The position numbers and the translations under genes are program-made. Of a stretch of 64,000 nt of DNA, positions 1 to 11,200 are shown one piece after another (positions within the stretch are counted from its first letter, which is position 1; each line of letters begins with the position of its first letter). The notes below the pieces were generated by a model. The model ran no database searches. It was not told the DNA's origin and saw only the letters and a program-made list of their open reading frames with translations. Source of the stretch: Pholis gunnellus (lineage: Eukaryota; Chordata; Actinopteri; Perciformes; Pholidae); NCBI GenBank assembly GCA_910591455.2, contig OU342819.1, positions 4,277,001-4,341,000 of the forward strand. The letters run 5' to 3'.

Positions 1-3000
1 GTAAGAGAAGCCGGGGAGGCTTTCTTTACTTCGGGAGAGGTGGCGGTGCTATGAGAGGAGCGTGCGTGGAAGGTCTTTCCGTTCAAAATAGTTTCTCGCC
101 GGCTGTCGTCGTCCGTCGTCTCTGCTCTCTCCTGTTCCGTGTGTTTTCATGGCGCACACTCCTTCTCTCTCTTCCTCTCTCCCCCCCCCCCCCCCCTCCT
201 CTTTCTCCCCCTCTCACACTCTGGGTTTCCTGTGGTATGGAGATGTTGCTGTTAACCCCGTAAATGCTGGTCAGAATGTGATGACTTTGGAGGCACAGCA
301 TTCTGTCAGAGCTTTGGTCTGGGCTTTGTCCTTGAGCAGTGTCCCTTTTTTTTCAGTTCTTTGTTTTGTCGAGATGCGGCTCGAGTTGCGTCTCGAGTTG
401 CGTGGCTTCCTTAAGGTGACTCAATGTGAGTTTGAGCCTTTGACCAGACAGAGCTTCTTATCTTTGTGGTTATGCCTTCATAGGTAAGAGACCGGTTCCG
501 CCAGTTTCTTCTTGGAATGCTTTAAAGTGTACTGTCAGCCGAAGAACAATTACTCTCTATTAGACCCACTGACTAGGCTGAAGGTTACCTGCAGACACCT
601 GTGGCTTTTAATGTCACCAGACACACCTCACGCAGGCTTTTTGTTTTTTGTTTTTTTGGCTGTTGACACAGCTTGGCACAATGGCGGCCTTCAAACACAC
701 CCTGCAGGGGACACGCCCTGAGGCCAAGGATGTCTGACTGACGGTCTGCAGGTGTTCATAAAGGGCAATTGTTTTTTCCCCCACCTCTGAAAGTAGTGTG
801 AGAAACCAGTTTGACAAACAGGACCTTTGAAAAAACATTCAGCACACTCACTTTGGACAATCAAGCAGCCTAAAACGATAAAGTAGCCCCAAATCACATC
901 TAAACTGCTCCACCTGCACTTGAAAGCAATCCAGCTGTAAACTGTATCTTACAGGATGCCCACCGCCCGGAAATGTTCGGGTTGTTTTTGCCAAACTGAA
1001 GCCAGGCGGTGTACTTTGTCCTTATCGCTCCCAGGGGTCGAGGTCGGATAATAAACAACACAATCCTTTTAAAACAGAAAGTCGAGGAGGACACGTCTCG
1101 ATGAGATAAAAGCAGTTTTTCACAACAGTGACTTGCCTGTTTGTAGTGAGTACGCAGTGACAAGTCATCAGAAAAAGTTAACTTACTTCTAAAAGGATAA
1201 AAAGCCCATAAAACCGCTTAATATGCAAATCATAGAACCAAAGCAAAAAGTTAAAAGACATGAGAAAGTGACCTTCCTCTCCTCATCTGTGCAGTGAGTT
1301 TATACATTCTGTAAACCGTGCACAGCTCAAGTGCAAAGGTTTCCTGGAAGAGCAGTTTGATCAAACATTGCATTGCAAAAGCGGGCCTCGTGCTATCTCT
1401 ACCTTCTGTCAATATCCAGCCCATTTTCATATGAAGAGATCTGCTTTCAGCTGCCGCAGTGCAGACAACAAGTCTGCTCCCTGTGCATCAGCAACGCTCT
1501 CGTTCCCTCTTCCCAGCGCTTTTAATGATGTATTTTGATCGGAGGAGGGAAGTGGCTCGATCGATGTCTGGCCGCTTGATTTTGTACCGAGCCTGTAATG
1601 TGACAAACACGCTGGATGTAAGCACACGGCGGCTGGGTGTGAGTCTGAACTGTAGTGTGCCGGAGCCACAAGGTGCCTTTGACACAGGGTGAATGGTGGA
1701 AGTAGGTAAAAGGGATTTCCAGAGGCAGGGTTTAAAAAAAGCCCACAGAAGTGCCACACATGGCGGCCGGCTAATGGTAGTAAACTCGACACTGGGGTGG
1801 GTGGACTGTGTGTCCTGGATACGGTCATAACAAACTGGAGGAGGAGGAGGAGGAGGCCTATGGTTCTCCTTCACGTGGCCTCACCCTGATCCTCGGGATC
1901 TTTTTGAGTTCTCTGTTGGATAATTAAGAGTGATAAACCATTATGAGATCTGCGAGGGGGCTTCAGTTGATCTTGATCTCCTCTTCAACACTCTGCACAC
2001 TCTCTTGTTAAGCTCGACTTCAAACTTGAGATTTCTGTTAACAATTGTAGTGCGAGGCGCTCAAAAGATTAGAAAAGCTGCGTTTCGCTTCACAACACTA
2101 AACACGTCTAATCCATTTGGGAAGCCACACCCAAGGTCTGCACCAGTGTCCATGGAGGAGCCACTAGACTGCCGGCGTCTGCTGAACCACACGCCACACA
2201 CAGAAGGACTGGGCTTTCTGGCCGGTGGTGTGCAGCCGTGACTCACTTCCCCTCTCTCCTTTCACTGGCACAGTAATAACAGACTGGAGGGGGGGGGGGG
2301 GGGGGGGAGCCCACTCTGCTCTCACTGGAAAGTGGAAAAAAAAAAACATGCCATTACTGAAGGACGCCCACCGTGTCCCCACACGGCCTCCACAATACAA
2401 TAGCCAACGCAACGTGAAACACATTAGTGGTAAACCTCGCGAGTAGTCGGGCCACACAGTACACCGTGTGCCCGTGTCGAGGCAGGAGTTTGTGTTTCCT
2501 CCTGCCAACGTCTAAAACACATGCATCCTCCATCAGTCCAAGTTTTTATTATCTTAAAGATTAAAGACACATTTATTTGGATAAATTGCTTTAATCCAAT
2601 TCATTTTTTACGTGTCTGTGTTTATTGAAGTCAGTTATTGGTAAACACAGGCCGTGGTTTGCTGCTGCAACATTTGAACCGTGCTGTTGTGATCCAGAGG
2701 ATGAAACAGAGCCATGTAGGCTTTGAGTTGTGGTTCCTGCTTTGAAATATCGCTGTCGGAGATAAAAAAAACCTGTTTTAAAAAAAACTGTAAACATCCT
2801 CAGAGAATGTAAAAGTACATCAGATGTAATGAAATGTGTTGATTCTTCTTCCAAACTTTACAATATTTTATGCAAACAAAAAGGCGAATAATCAAACAGT
2901 GGATGCATGTAAAAAAAGTGTTCAACCGAGATCTCTACTCCTGCTTTATTATTCGTGCTTTTGTAACCAATGGAGAAACCTACAGATGGCTGTCCCTTTA

Positions 3001-3828
3001 AGTCGAGTGAAGTTGTTGAATGAGCTCTATTGGCTGCTGTATTATTTTATTGTTTATATTACAGTCCAGATAGCAGAAGTGAAGTGGATCTACTGTACTT
3101 GTCATGGCGGTTTGTACGCTGCCTTAACTTGAACATGAGCCAATATAATGAGCCTGTGAATGTGAAGTATTTCTAAGTGTTTGCAAGGAAAGAGAAAACA
3201 GGACTCCTATGGGGGAGTTATTCCTGACCAACAGCTGCTGTGCATGTGCGGGAAGGAAGGCGGAGGGGGGGGGGGGCTTGGGGGAGAGAGGAGTGATAAT
3301 TTATTACCCAGCAGCCAACGTTTAACCTGCTCTCTGCCCTTTGTTGTTACCAGCCAGTGCCCTCAGTGAGACAATAGGTGGGAGCGTCTCTTATCAAAAG
3401 TGTCCTGCAGAAGTTATTCTAGCGGCTTCGCATTTAGGGGTCTGTGTGGTTGTGTAATCTGGGGAGAGGCGCACATCACGCGCTAAAATAAGGACAGCGT
3501 GACAGTCGACAGCAGTAAATACAACGCTAGTTTATTTCGGGGGACGTTCCTCTCAGACGCGCTTCAACTTTTAACGCACGAAGGCGGTAACAAAGGAGGA
3601 TGGAGCGCTCCCGGTCATCTCACTAAACAGAACAAAAGTGGGCTGGGCTTGTGACAAACTGTCTGCAATCTGACACTGTGTGTGTGTTTTTTTTTTTCCT
3701 CCTCCATGTGGCTCGGATAGAGAGAAGTTTTTGAGGGCTGGTACCACTCACGAGAAACACGCGAATCAGTGGGGGCGCGTTTTATTCCGGGAAAGTCCAG
3801 CGCGCCGTTTGGTTTTACGCGCAGCCCA

Positions 3829-3831
<3 letters not shown>
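1..3831. other. Upstream region without a supported gene
   Basis: No open frame here looks like a real coding exon on either strand. Visible content: a C/T-rich stretch with a poly-C run near 181-196, a GGA-rich run near 1837-1857, a poly-G run near 2289-2307 and a second G-rich run near 3261-3277. From about 3420 onward CpG dinucleotides become frequent, consistent with a promoter region for the first exon that follows. A strong donor-like AG|GTAAGA sits at 483/484 and could end a non-coding 5' exon, but nothing else supports it. Confidence 0.5.
2289..2307. repeat. Poly-G homopolymer run
   Basis: An almost pure run of G of about 19 bases. Such runs are length-unstable, can form G-quadruplex DNA and are error-prone in sequencing. 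Confidence 0.9.
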
Positions 3832-3872
<41 letters not shown>

Positions 3873-3875
3873 AGG
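3420..3875 (+). promoter_or_regulatory. CpG-rich probable promoter and 5' UTR of the first plec first exon
   Basis: CpG dinucleotides (GCGC, ACGCG, GGCGG) are much denser here than in the flanking sequence. The stretch ends directly at an ATG that opens a phase-compatible plectin first exon. No TATA box is obvious, so initiation would be of the CpG type. The position is inferred from composition only. Confidence 0.4.
3832..3871 (+). repeat. (AC)20 microsatellite ending 4 nt before a start codon
   Basis: A pure 40-nt AC dinucleotide tract runs to position 3871 and the ATG of the first plec first exon is at 3876. If transcription starts upstream, the tract lies in the 5' UTR and is likely polymorphic in length. 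Confidence 0.95.
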
Positions 3876-4017
3876 ATGGCCGAGGTGGAGGATACGTTGC
3901 GCGCCGCTGCGCCGTCCTGGTGCGGCGACGCAATGATCTACCGACGAACGAATTACATCCACGAGATGAGCTGCGGAGAAGTGGGCTCTCATCTGTACAG
4001 TCGGATGTGCTGCGCAG
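3876..4017 (+). CDS. plec: plec alternative first exon A (47 aa plus one base)
   Basis: An ATG opens 47 codons beginning MAEVEDTLRAAAPSWCG and ending SRMCCA, then one G before the donor GTAGGT at 4018. That single G plus AT from exon 2 gives the Asp of DERDRVQKK, exactly the phase of known plectin first exons. The GC-rich third positions and surrounding CpG density support coding. I cannot equate it with a specific mammalian isoform (1, 1a-1g). The adjacent CysCys near the junction could be a lipidation site (inference). Plectin first exons set subcellular targeting, so this probably marks a tissue-specific isoform. Confidence 0.7.
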
Positions 4018-5231
4018 GTAGGTCCGGCCGTCCGCCGCCGCCCCCGTCGCTCAGCGCCTGTAATAGGAGGATGACCGGGTTGGGAGGGGCATCGGAGTGG
4101 GGGGGTTGGGGGTGCTGATGGCGATGAGGTTAACCCTTTCCGTGCCACTGCCTCGAGGGTCAAAGGAGTGGGCGTCTCTGAGTAATGCTTTGTGTCCCAC
4201 ATACTGTAACATAGAGCTGAAACGACTTAATGTTTAGTTGATTCCAAAAACGAAAACATTTTGATAAGCAAAACAAATGTAAAAAAGAGTAATTTTGTGA
4301 GCAAAAATACCAAAAAATCTCTGGTTCCAGCTTCTATAATGCAACTATTTTATGATTATTGATAATAAACCAAGTGAGTTATGATTTAACAAGAAAGTAA
4401 TAATGGAAAATGATATTCAGATTCATAAGTAATGAAAAGAAAATCGTTAGTGACGCCCACTGCTCACATTTGAATAGAGCTAACCGTCAGTGACTGTGTA
4501 AACATTCAGTGTGTGTGCTAAGAGGCTCACACTAATGGAGGTTTGTTTGTTTGTTTGTTTACCTCCTGCTTTACCGTCTGAACGTGTCACGAAGATGATT
4601 TGTAGTTTCTGTGACGGTTAACTGTTTTCCTCCAGAGGTTTAGGACCAAACCCGCTCCTCTGTAAACACACCGACGGACTCTGGCTGTGTGTGTTTGCTG
4701 CGTTGTCACGGCAACCACTCTCACAAAACACTCTTCCCATATTTCACAGTGACTGTCCGTCAACACCGCAGGGCCCCAGGAGACCTCTCACTTTCTTAAC
4801 AGTAGTTAAACTCTTGATCAGGGCCTGGGTCTGAGATGATCGTCAGCTGCTAGTTAGACGTTTATCATTGTTGCACATTCAGGCTCCTCGTGTGTTGTAG
4901 TGCAGCTTCTCCAACAGAAGAGGGAGACAAACCGCGTGGAGTAATAACCTCGTCTGCTCTTTAATTGTCCCATCTGAAGATCATAAATATAGCAATTATC
5001 TTGTCCTCGTATCACCGCAAGATTGTAAACACCACATGTGGCTAATTACACGTCGGTTTTTGAATGCACCCTCCCTAAAGATTATGCTCTTATTGCAAAA
5101 GTGAGTTGGAGGCCTGAATAATTATGGAGAGAAGACATAAGGTGGGCCACTTGGAGGACAACTAAATGTCTCATTGATGCTTTTTGGGATCATTGGGTGC
5201 ATTGTCCATCTGCATCTCACGAAGCCCCCCC

Positions 5232-5262
<31 letters not shown>

Positions 5263-8200
5263 CGCCTATCAGCACCTGAGTTTGTTTTGAAAAGGAACAC
5301 ATTCCTTACAGATGTAACAACAGACAGCTCGGTCTTATTCTGGTGGTGGTTCATGCCTTCATGCCCTCTTCATTGCCAGCTCCAGGTTAGATCCGCCCCA
5401 TAATGCCCTGGGGCGTTCATTCCTCACCTTGGCAAACTTCCTCCCCGAACTGTCCAACGTTCATACCATCGCCCCTCAGTCATGAACTCCACGAAGACCT
5501 GCTCGCCAGATGTCACGCCAACATTCCTGTCCTTGGTGGGACTGACACCGCATGCTGTCACTTGCACAAAAGAGCAGGCGGACAGAGTTTTACCTTTCTT
5601 TTTTTGGGGGGGGGGGTTTATCTCAGAAAGGCGGCTCCCCCTGTCTGCGGGGAGGGCGGGCGCGCCCTCAGGAATGCATCGACTTGCGAGCTTCTCACGC
5701 CAGAACTGTCATCATAAAACTCCTATCTGCTCTCGATGCTCTGGGTTTTATTACCACACAGTACTGCACTGTGTGCGCCTATCAGCCCCTTACTGATAAG
5801 AGCCACATGATTGCATCACATTAAAAGTGCTTCATAAACATCATACAGGATTGTGTTTTAAATTAATGAATCACAACTAATCTCACTGCATCTGATTGTG
5901 TCAAGACTTCAATCAGCTGATATCTGCACACATTCAGAGTTCAGCATGCAGTGTTTTGGAAGCTGCACAACACGACAGCAAAAGTTCAACTTTGTACACG
6001 TTGTACTTTTCTGATTCTAAAGCCACTAAATCATTTTGTGATTTGTGATTTTGTGCAATACAAAATAACTTGGAATTGAATTAAATGTAATGTCCTCGGT
6101 TGCTGCATGACAAAAGTACGATCCTAGGATTACGCTTTCAGCACGTACAAAGCCGATAGTGTCAAGTTGTGGGCTGCAGCTTCCACACACAAGTCCTGAC
6201 AAGCCACCTCCCTGTGTAGGCATACAAAAAAAACAATCTCTCCTTGAGTCCGTCTTGTGTCAGTATCTGCACGGAATATTGATGCTCCCAAGGGTGAGAG
6301 GTGGGGTGCAGGTATTTCGGTGCTCTGGGACATGAATGTGGGAGTGAGGGAGGTGCTAGTTCAGAGCACCGCAATGCATAACTGTTCAGAGACTGTTGTG
6401 CGGCTGGAAACAAGTTTTATTGCATGAAAAAGATGCCGTAACAATGCTCCTTTTTTCTTTTTCCACTCATGCACATAGACTCACACTGTTCAGTCCACAC
6501 AGAGCCACAATAGCTGCTCTGTGTCTGGGATCAGCGTGGTTACTCTGTTAAGATCTTTGTTGGGGGTTTTTGTAAGCCACTGGCTCACCAGAAGCAAATT
6601 ATTGAAAATTGGAAATTCATCATAGGAGAACCAAAATGTTGGTGTCGCAGGTTGTTCTCATTAGAGATCTATAACTGCTTCTATACTTCCTGCTGCTGCG
6701 CTGTACGGAAACAAACCCCTCAGAGCCAGTTCCCCCCTCTGGTTGTGTCCTGATGGTGGAAGAGCGCTCACTTTCCTTGTGATTGTTCCGTGACGAGAAA
6801 TGGCCGCGGACGTTTGTTTCCATCGCCCCGGCCTCCCGTCCGTGTGGAGGAACAGGCTTTTCATTGAGGCTCCGGGTTGTGGTTGTGTGGCATGGTCCAG
6901 CCTGCCAGCCTCCGACCACACAGCGGTGACTGCCAGCCTGCGCTCGTGGAGCTCAGTTGGGGTTAACAAGCTCCAGTGGACCGTTTCTGTACAGCTGGGT
7001 CTATATTAGGGAATGCCCCCCCTTTGTCTTTTTAACAAACGAGTCTCAAGGACACACACTGTATGTGTTGGAACAGCATGGTTTCCTCCCTAAGATGAAC
7101 CGAGTTGAAGCTTCTGTTTTTTAGCCTGACCTCTGACCTTTCTCTCAAGATACACAGGCAGGAATTTTTTATATCAAAACAAAAACAGATCTTGCGTTTG
7201 AGGACCAGATTTTGTGGACAGCTGTGGAAATTGGGCGTTGTTGCTAGAACATAAAATGTGAAAAGGATCTGTTTTTTTAAGTTGTTTGTTGCATTAAGAA
7301 CGTAGTTGCTTGACTGCTGAAATATCAGACTATCCTTGAAAATACTAAGCTTGCAGTGAAATGAACCTAAACTATATGAGTTTGAAAATGTTTGTCATTA
7401 GTATAAGAGAAGTGCAACATGTAAAACAAAAACCTGTCTTTGGTCTTGAGTGACTATTTGTGCGACTGTAAAGTAAACTTGGAGACACACAGAAGTTAAT
7501 GCCGGTCTACATGTAATCAGTGCAGGGGTCTGTGCTCAGTGGAGGTCTCTGGTGTGTGGTTTGGTGGGCGGTTACATAACAGTGCTGGTCCAGGAGGGGA
7601 GAATCCTCCCTCTCCTCCCACAGATCACTGCCTGCGTGTTGAATGACAGCTTCTGACATCGTAGCCCGCGGGGCAGGCATTTTTGCAAGAGCTGCTGGAA
7701 AAAAAAAACAGAAAAACAAATTGCAGCCTAGAATGTCAAGAGACATGCACAGGAAGGAAAAAAAAAAGGGAGTAAGAACTGAATCAGTGGCCTGAACACT
7801 CCCACTTAACTACAGGGTGACACTGTGAAGCAGAGGCTCAGGCAAGAAGAAGAAGTCAAAAAGCAGACACCGTCGTCTCTCAACCTGCTGATTTGTTGTT
7901 GATCTCTGAGATAAGGCCGGCATGGCGATGGAGAGGAGATTCAGAAACTACTCCTCTGACAGTGTGGGTAGCGACGTGGTCTTCATAGAGGACTCCCCCT
8001 ATCAGGGGATGCTCAAAGCCATGGATCACAGGAAAGGTAGAGTCATCTTTACATTGTTTCAGTTGTACAGGCGTGGAGGCCTTTTGTGTTTCCTTCTGCT
8101 AATTTAATTCTAGTTTTATTTGTACGTTTTCTGGTTGTGTCCATCACACCAGGGTGAAATTCTGTGTTAGTCTATGAAGAACTGGTGTAAATGTAGTTTG

Positions 8201-11200
8201 ATGTCTGAAAGGTAGAATCTGCGTCGTGTCTACCCTGCGGTGGTCATCTGCAATCTCTTGAATCAAACGGGCCACGCCCCTTCATGTGTCACGCCGTTTC
8301 CTCTTTTTATTGGTCACACGTGCTGACACCCATGTTGGTACGATAGACGGACTAAGCAGTGACGATATCTGGCAGGACTCGCTTTCTAACTACCCGTTAG
8401 GTTGGCTGCAGCTCAGATGACTAGGCTGCCTATTTAGAGACAAAAGAACGTATTCTTCTAGTCCAGTTATCAGATGCATTAACCAGACTTGTTTTTTCTT
8501 GTGCCAGAAACTTAATTCATTAAAAGTGTGTGTCCTCTTTCCGTGTGACGCTCCACATTACAGCGCGCCGCGATGAACAACCAATAACTGTTCTTTCAGG
8601 AGACTCGTTATCTCTCACCTCATCTTCAAGGTTCCTTTGACTGAGCGGATGAAAGGAAACATCCACAGCTCGGCCTGCTGCCTGCTGCTAAGCACACACG
8701 TTATCTGTTAGAGGGAAGTCGGGTATAGTTAGCTTTGGTGTCCTTCATTTCTCCTGTTTGAGTTTTTGAATGTTGTTAGACCTTGATCATGAACAACAGT
8801 GTCCCGAGCAGCCGGAATAACAGCCGACATGTCAGCTCATTTGTTTTCTACGGAACTTATTATTAACTTGAGGAATCCCTCTGCCTTTTGGGTTTATTTC
8901 ACTGCTGTGGTTAGACTCTGAAACAGTCACGAGCGCGCCTGTGAGTCAGCGGCCTGATGCCACCTCGGCATGGGCGTCGGCACCACGGGATGCCGCTTCC
9001 TTCGCTCTCTCTCTGTTCCCTCTTCATCTGATCTCTTCAATCCATCCAGATAATGTAATCATTGTAATGACAACATAATGCTTTCACTGTGTCTTCAGAT
9101 CAGGTCCCTAATCACTTATTCTTCAAAGGCAGACTTGTTTTGTTGCGTCATACCGGCCTCTTGTGTTTGACAGCCACTCTCATCGCCACAGTGAAGAAGT
9201 GAAAGTGTTCCTGTGGCAGTTGGTAGAGAAGGGGAAACATTGCACGAGATCAACCTGCTGGTGTGCGAGAGCCCTGTTTGTAGTAATCATACTGTGAAGT
9301 GAAAACCACAAGAGCACCAGTGGTGCAAGTAGAAACACGCTCCCGTAGAGGTGCTAATCTGAGGGATGTCGGCGGTAAATTACACATCCCACCTGACAAG
9401 CGACGAGACACCTTTTATTTCCTCTGTGTGGATGGACTCATTCTAAACTACTGTAAGAGGGAGGGTGGTTCCCTTTCTGTGTCACCCGAAGCAGCTTGTG
9501 CAGTCTCATGTTCAGCCTTGTGGCTTCGGGGATCAGACTGTCTCTCTTTTCTTAACCTAAGTGATGAGCTCAGGAGGGGTCTCATCAGATGTGGGACCCT
9601 CACTATGTTTACCGCCAACCATCTTCTACAGCATGTGGTTCCCAACTCGTGGGTCAGGACCCCTCTGGGATTTCACTGTTATTTTTGTATGGGATGGGAA
9701 TTTCTTTTTAATGACGTGGTCCAATTTCTGCTTAAGTTGACTGCCTCGGGCTTCTAAAAATCATTTGACTAAATCCATGAGAACCCTTTGGCTAACTCTT
9801 TCAAGCTGGTAGACATGTGCAGTCTGTGACGACTGGGAGAAGACATGGCTCCCTCTGAGGAGCTCGTAAACCCACACGTTTGGGAGGCATTGCTCTATAG
9901 AGAGAGGTCTTCCAGGCAGCCCTTGATTCATTTATACTATGTGAACAAAAATATCTTTGCATTTTTTCTTTTTTTCTTTGAGCAATCATTAAACATCCAG
10001 TACAACTAGTGATACAGTGATAGATTATTGATCTATTTTTAAGTATATGTGTTTTATGTCCCTGTGAGATCATTTACATTTAGCATGCTGACATTAATGT
10101 AAATGTTTTGGACAAATGATCACCACTAATGGGTGTAGCTAACGGAGTAACAACTCTTGCTTTGTAACAGCTGACTGAACTGAGCGTCTGTGTGATCTGT
10201 CTCTCCACAGATGAACGTGACCGAGTTCAGAAAAAGACCTTCACAAAATGGGTCAACAAGCACCTGATGAAGGTAACATCCGTCTCCAGCAACACTCATA
10301 ACGCAATACTTACTGTCATACAAATGTACATTTGTTTAGAGATGATGTAGATTATGAAACAAGGAAGAAAAAAAAAGGTAAATAAACTCGTCACTTCAGC
10401 TTGTAACTGAGTGCATTCTTCCCGGTAATTAGAAGGACTTCAGCTGTCCTTAAATGACCCCAAAGGGTGCTGTGATTAAGTTCAGTTCCAGCAGTTACTT
10501 TCATATCCCACCTGGTTACAATAGCTTCAATTACACACACTGTGTCTGATCGATGAGTCTAAGGGCTGTAAAAACAGATAAACTGGAAACGGATACACAA
10601 AGCAAAATCAGACAAAACAAGTGAAACCTAACCCTCACCCTCTTTGGAAAAGTTGAAGAAAAAAAACCCCAAAACCCTTATACAAATCGCTCCTCCTTTG
10701 TGTTAACTGTATGCATGTGAGGGGGTGAGTCACGGACACCTGGCCTCGCTTTAGGAACAGCGGCATCGCTCAGGTTTTTACATCTGGGCTCCAGTCTCAG
10801 GGCTCTGCAGGGGAGCAGGGACCTCCACAGCAGAACTGTGGGGGGGGTATACTGTACTGTAAGGCAATACTCGTCTAGGGTTCTGGCCCATGACCCTTCA
10901 AAAAGGAATCACTTCCTATGTGTAATGCAAGCCCCAATCTATGTAGTCAGGTGCAGAATAAAGGGCTGCGGCTACAATGACAATCATTTTACATATCAAT
11001 TAATGAATAAAACTATTAGTCATTTGACAGAAAACAAGTGATTTATCATGTGAAGATGGCTCTGACTATTTCATGTCCTTCTATGGACTAAAAGATTAAG
11101 AAGTGAATCCACTAAAACATGAAGACTTTTAGCAACTAAATGAAAATGTTTCATACAGTCTACGGTTATAACAGACACAGTTAAGTGACTTCCTTACAGA

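Larger units (their letters stand above)
4018..7921 (+). other. plec intron after first exon A
   Basis: No further phase-compatible first exon was found. The intron holds a degenerate copy of a GGGCTGCAAC-type teleost repeat (4212-4400), a (GTTT)n run near 4543-4560, a poly-C/(AC)n tract (5225-5262) and a poly-G run near 5605-5618. The rest is unremarkable unique-looking sequence. The 7.8-7.92 kb part is probably promoter and 5' UTR of the second first exon. Confidence 0.6.

Noticed and set aside
149..487. 112-codon open frame ending near a strong donor at 483/484
   Set aside because: The poly-C run dominates it, the donor phase does not fit plec exon 2, and no homology is recognisable.
3615..4202. 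195-codon minus-strand open frame
   Set aside because: It reads the complement of the (AC)n repeat (Cys-Val run) and overlaps first exon A in a shadow frame.
6620..6969. About 100-codon minus-strand frames
   Set aside because: No splice logic, no family, ordinary intron composition.
9299..9757. 152-codon plus-strand open frame
   Set aside because: It does not start at ATG, runs into a hAT-like repeat and has no phase-compatible donor.
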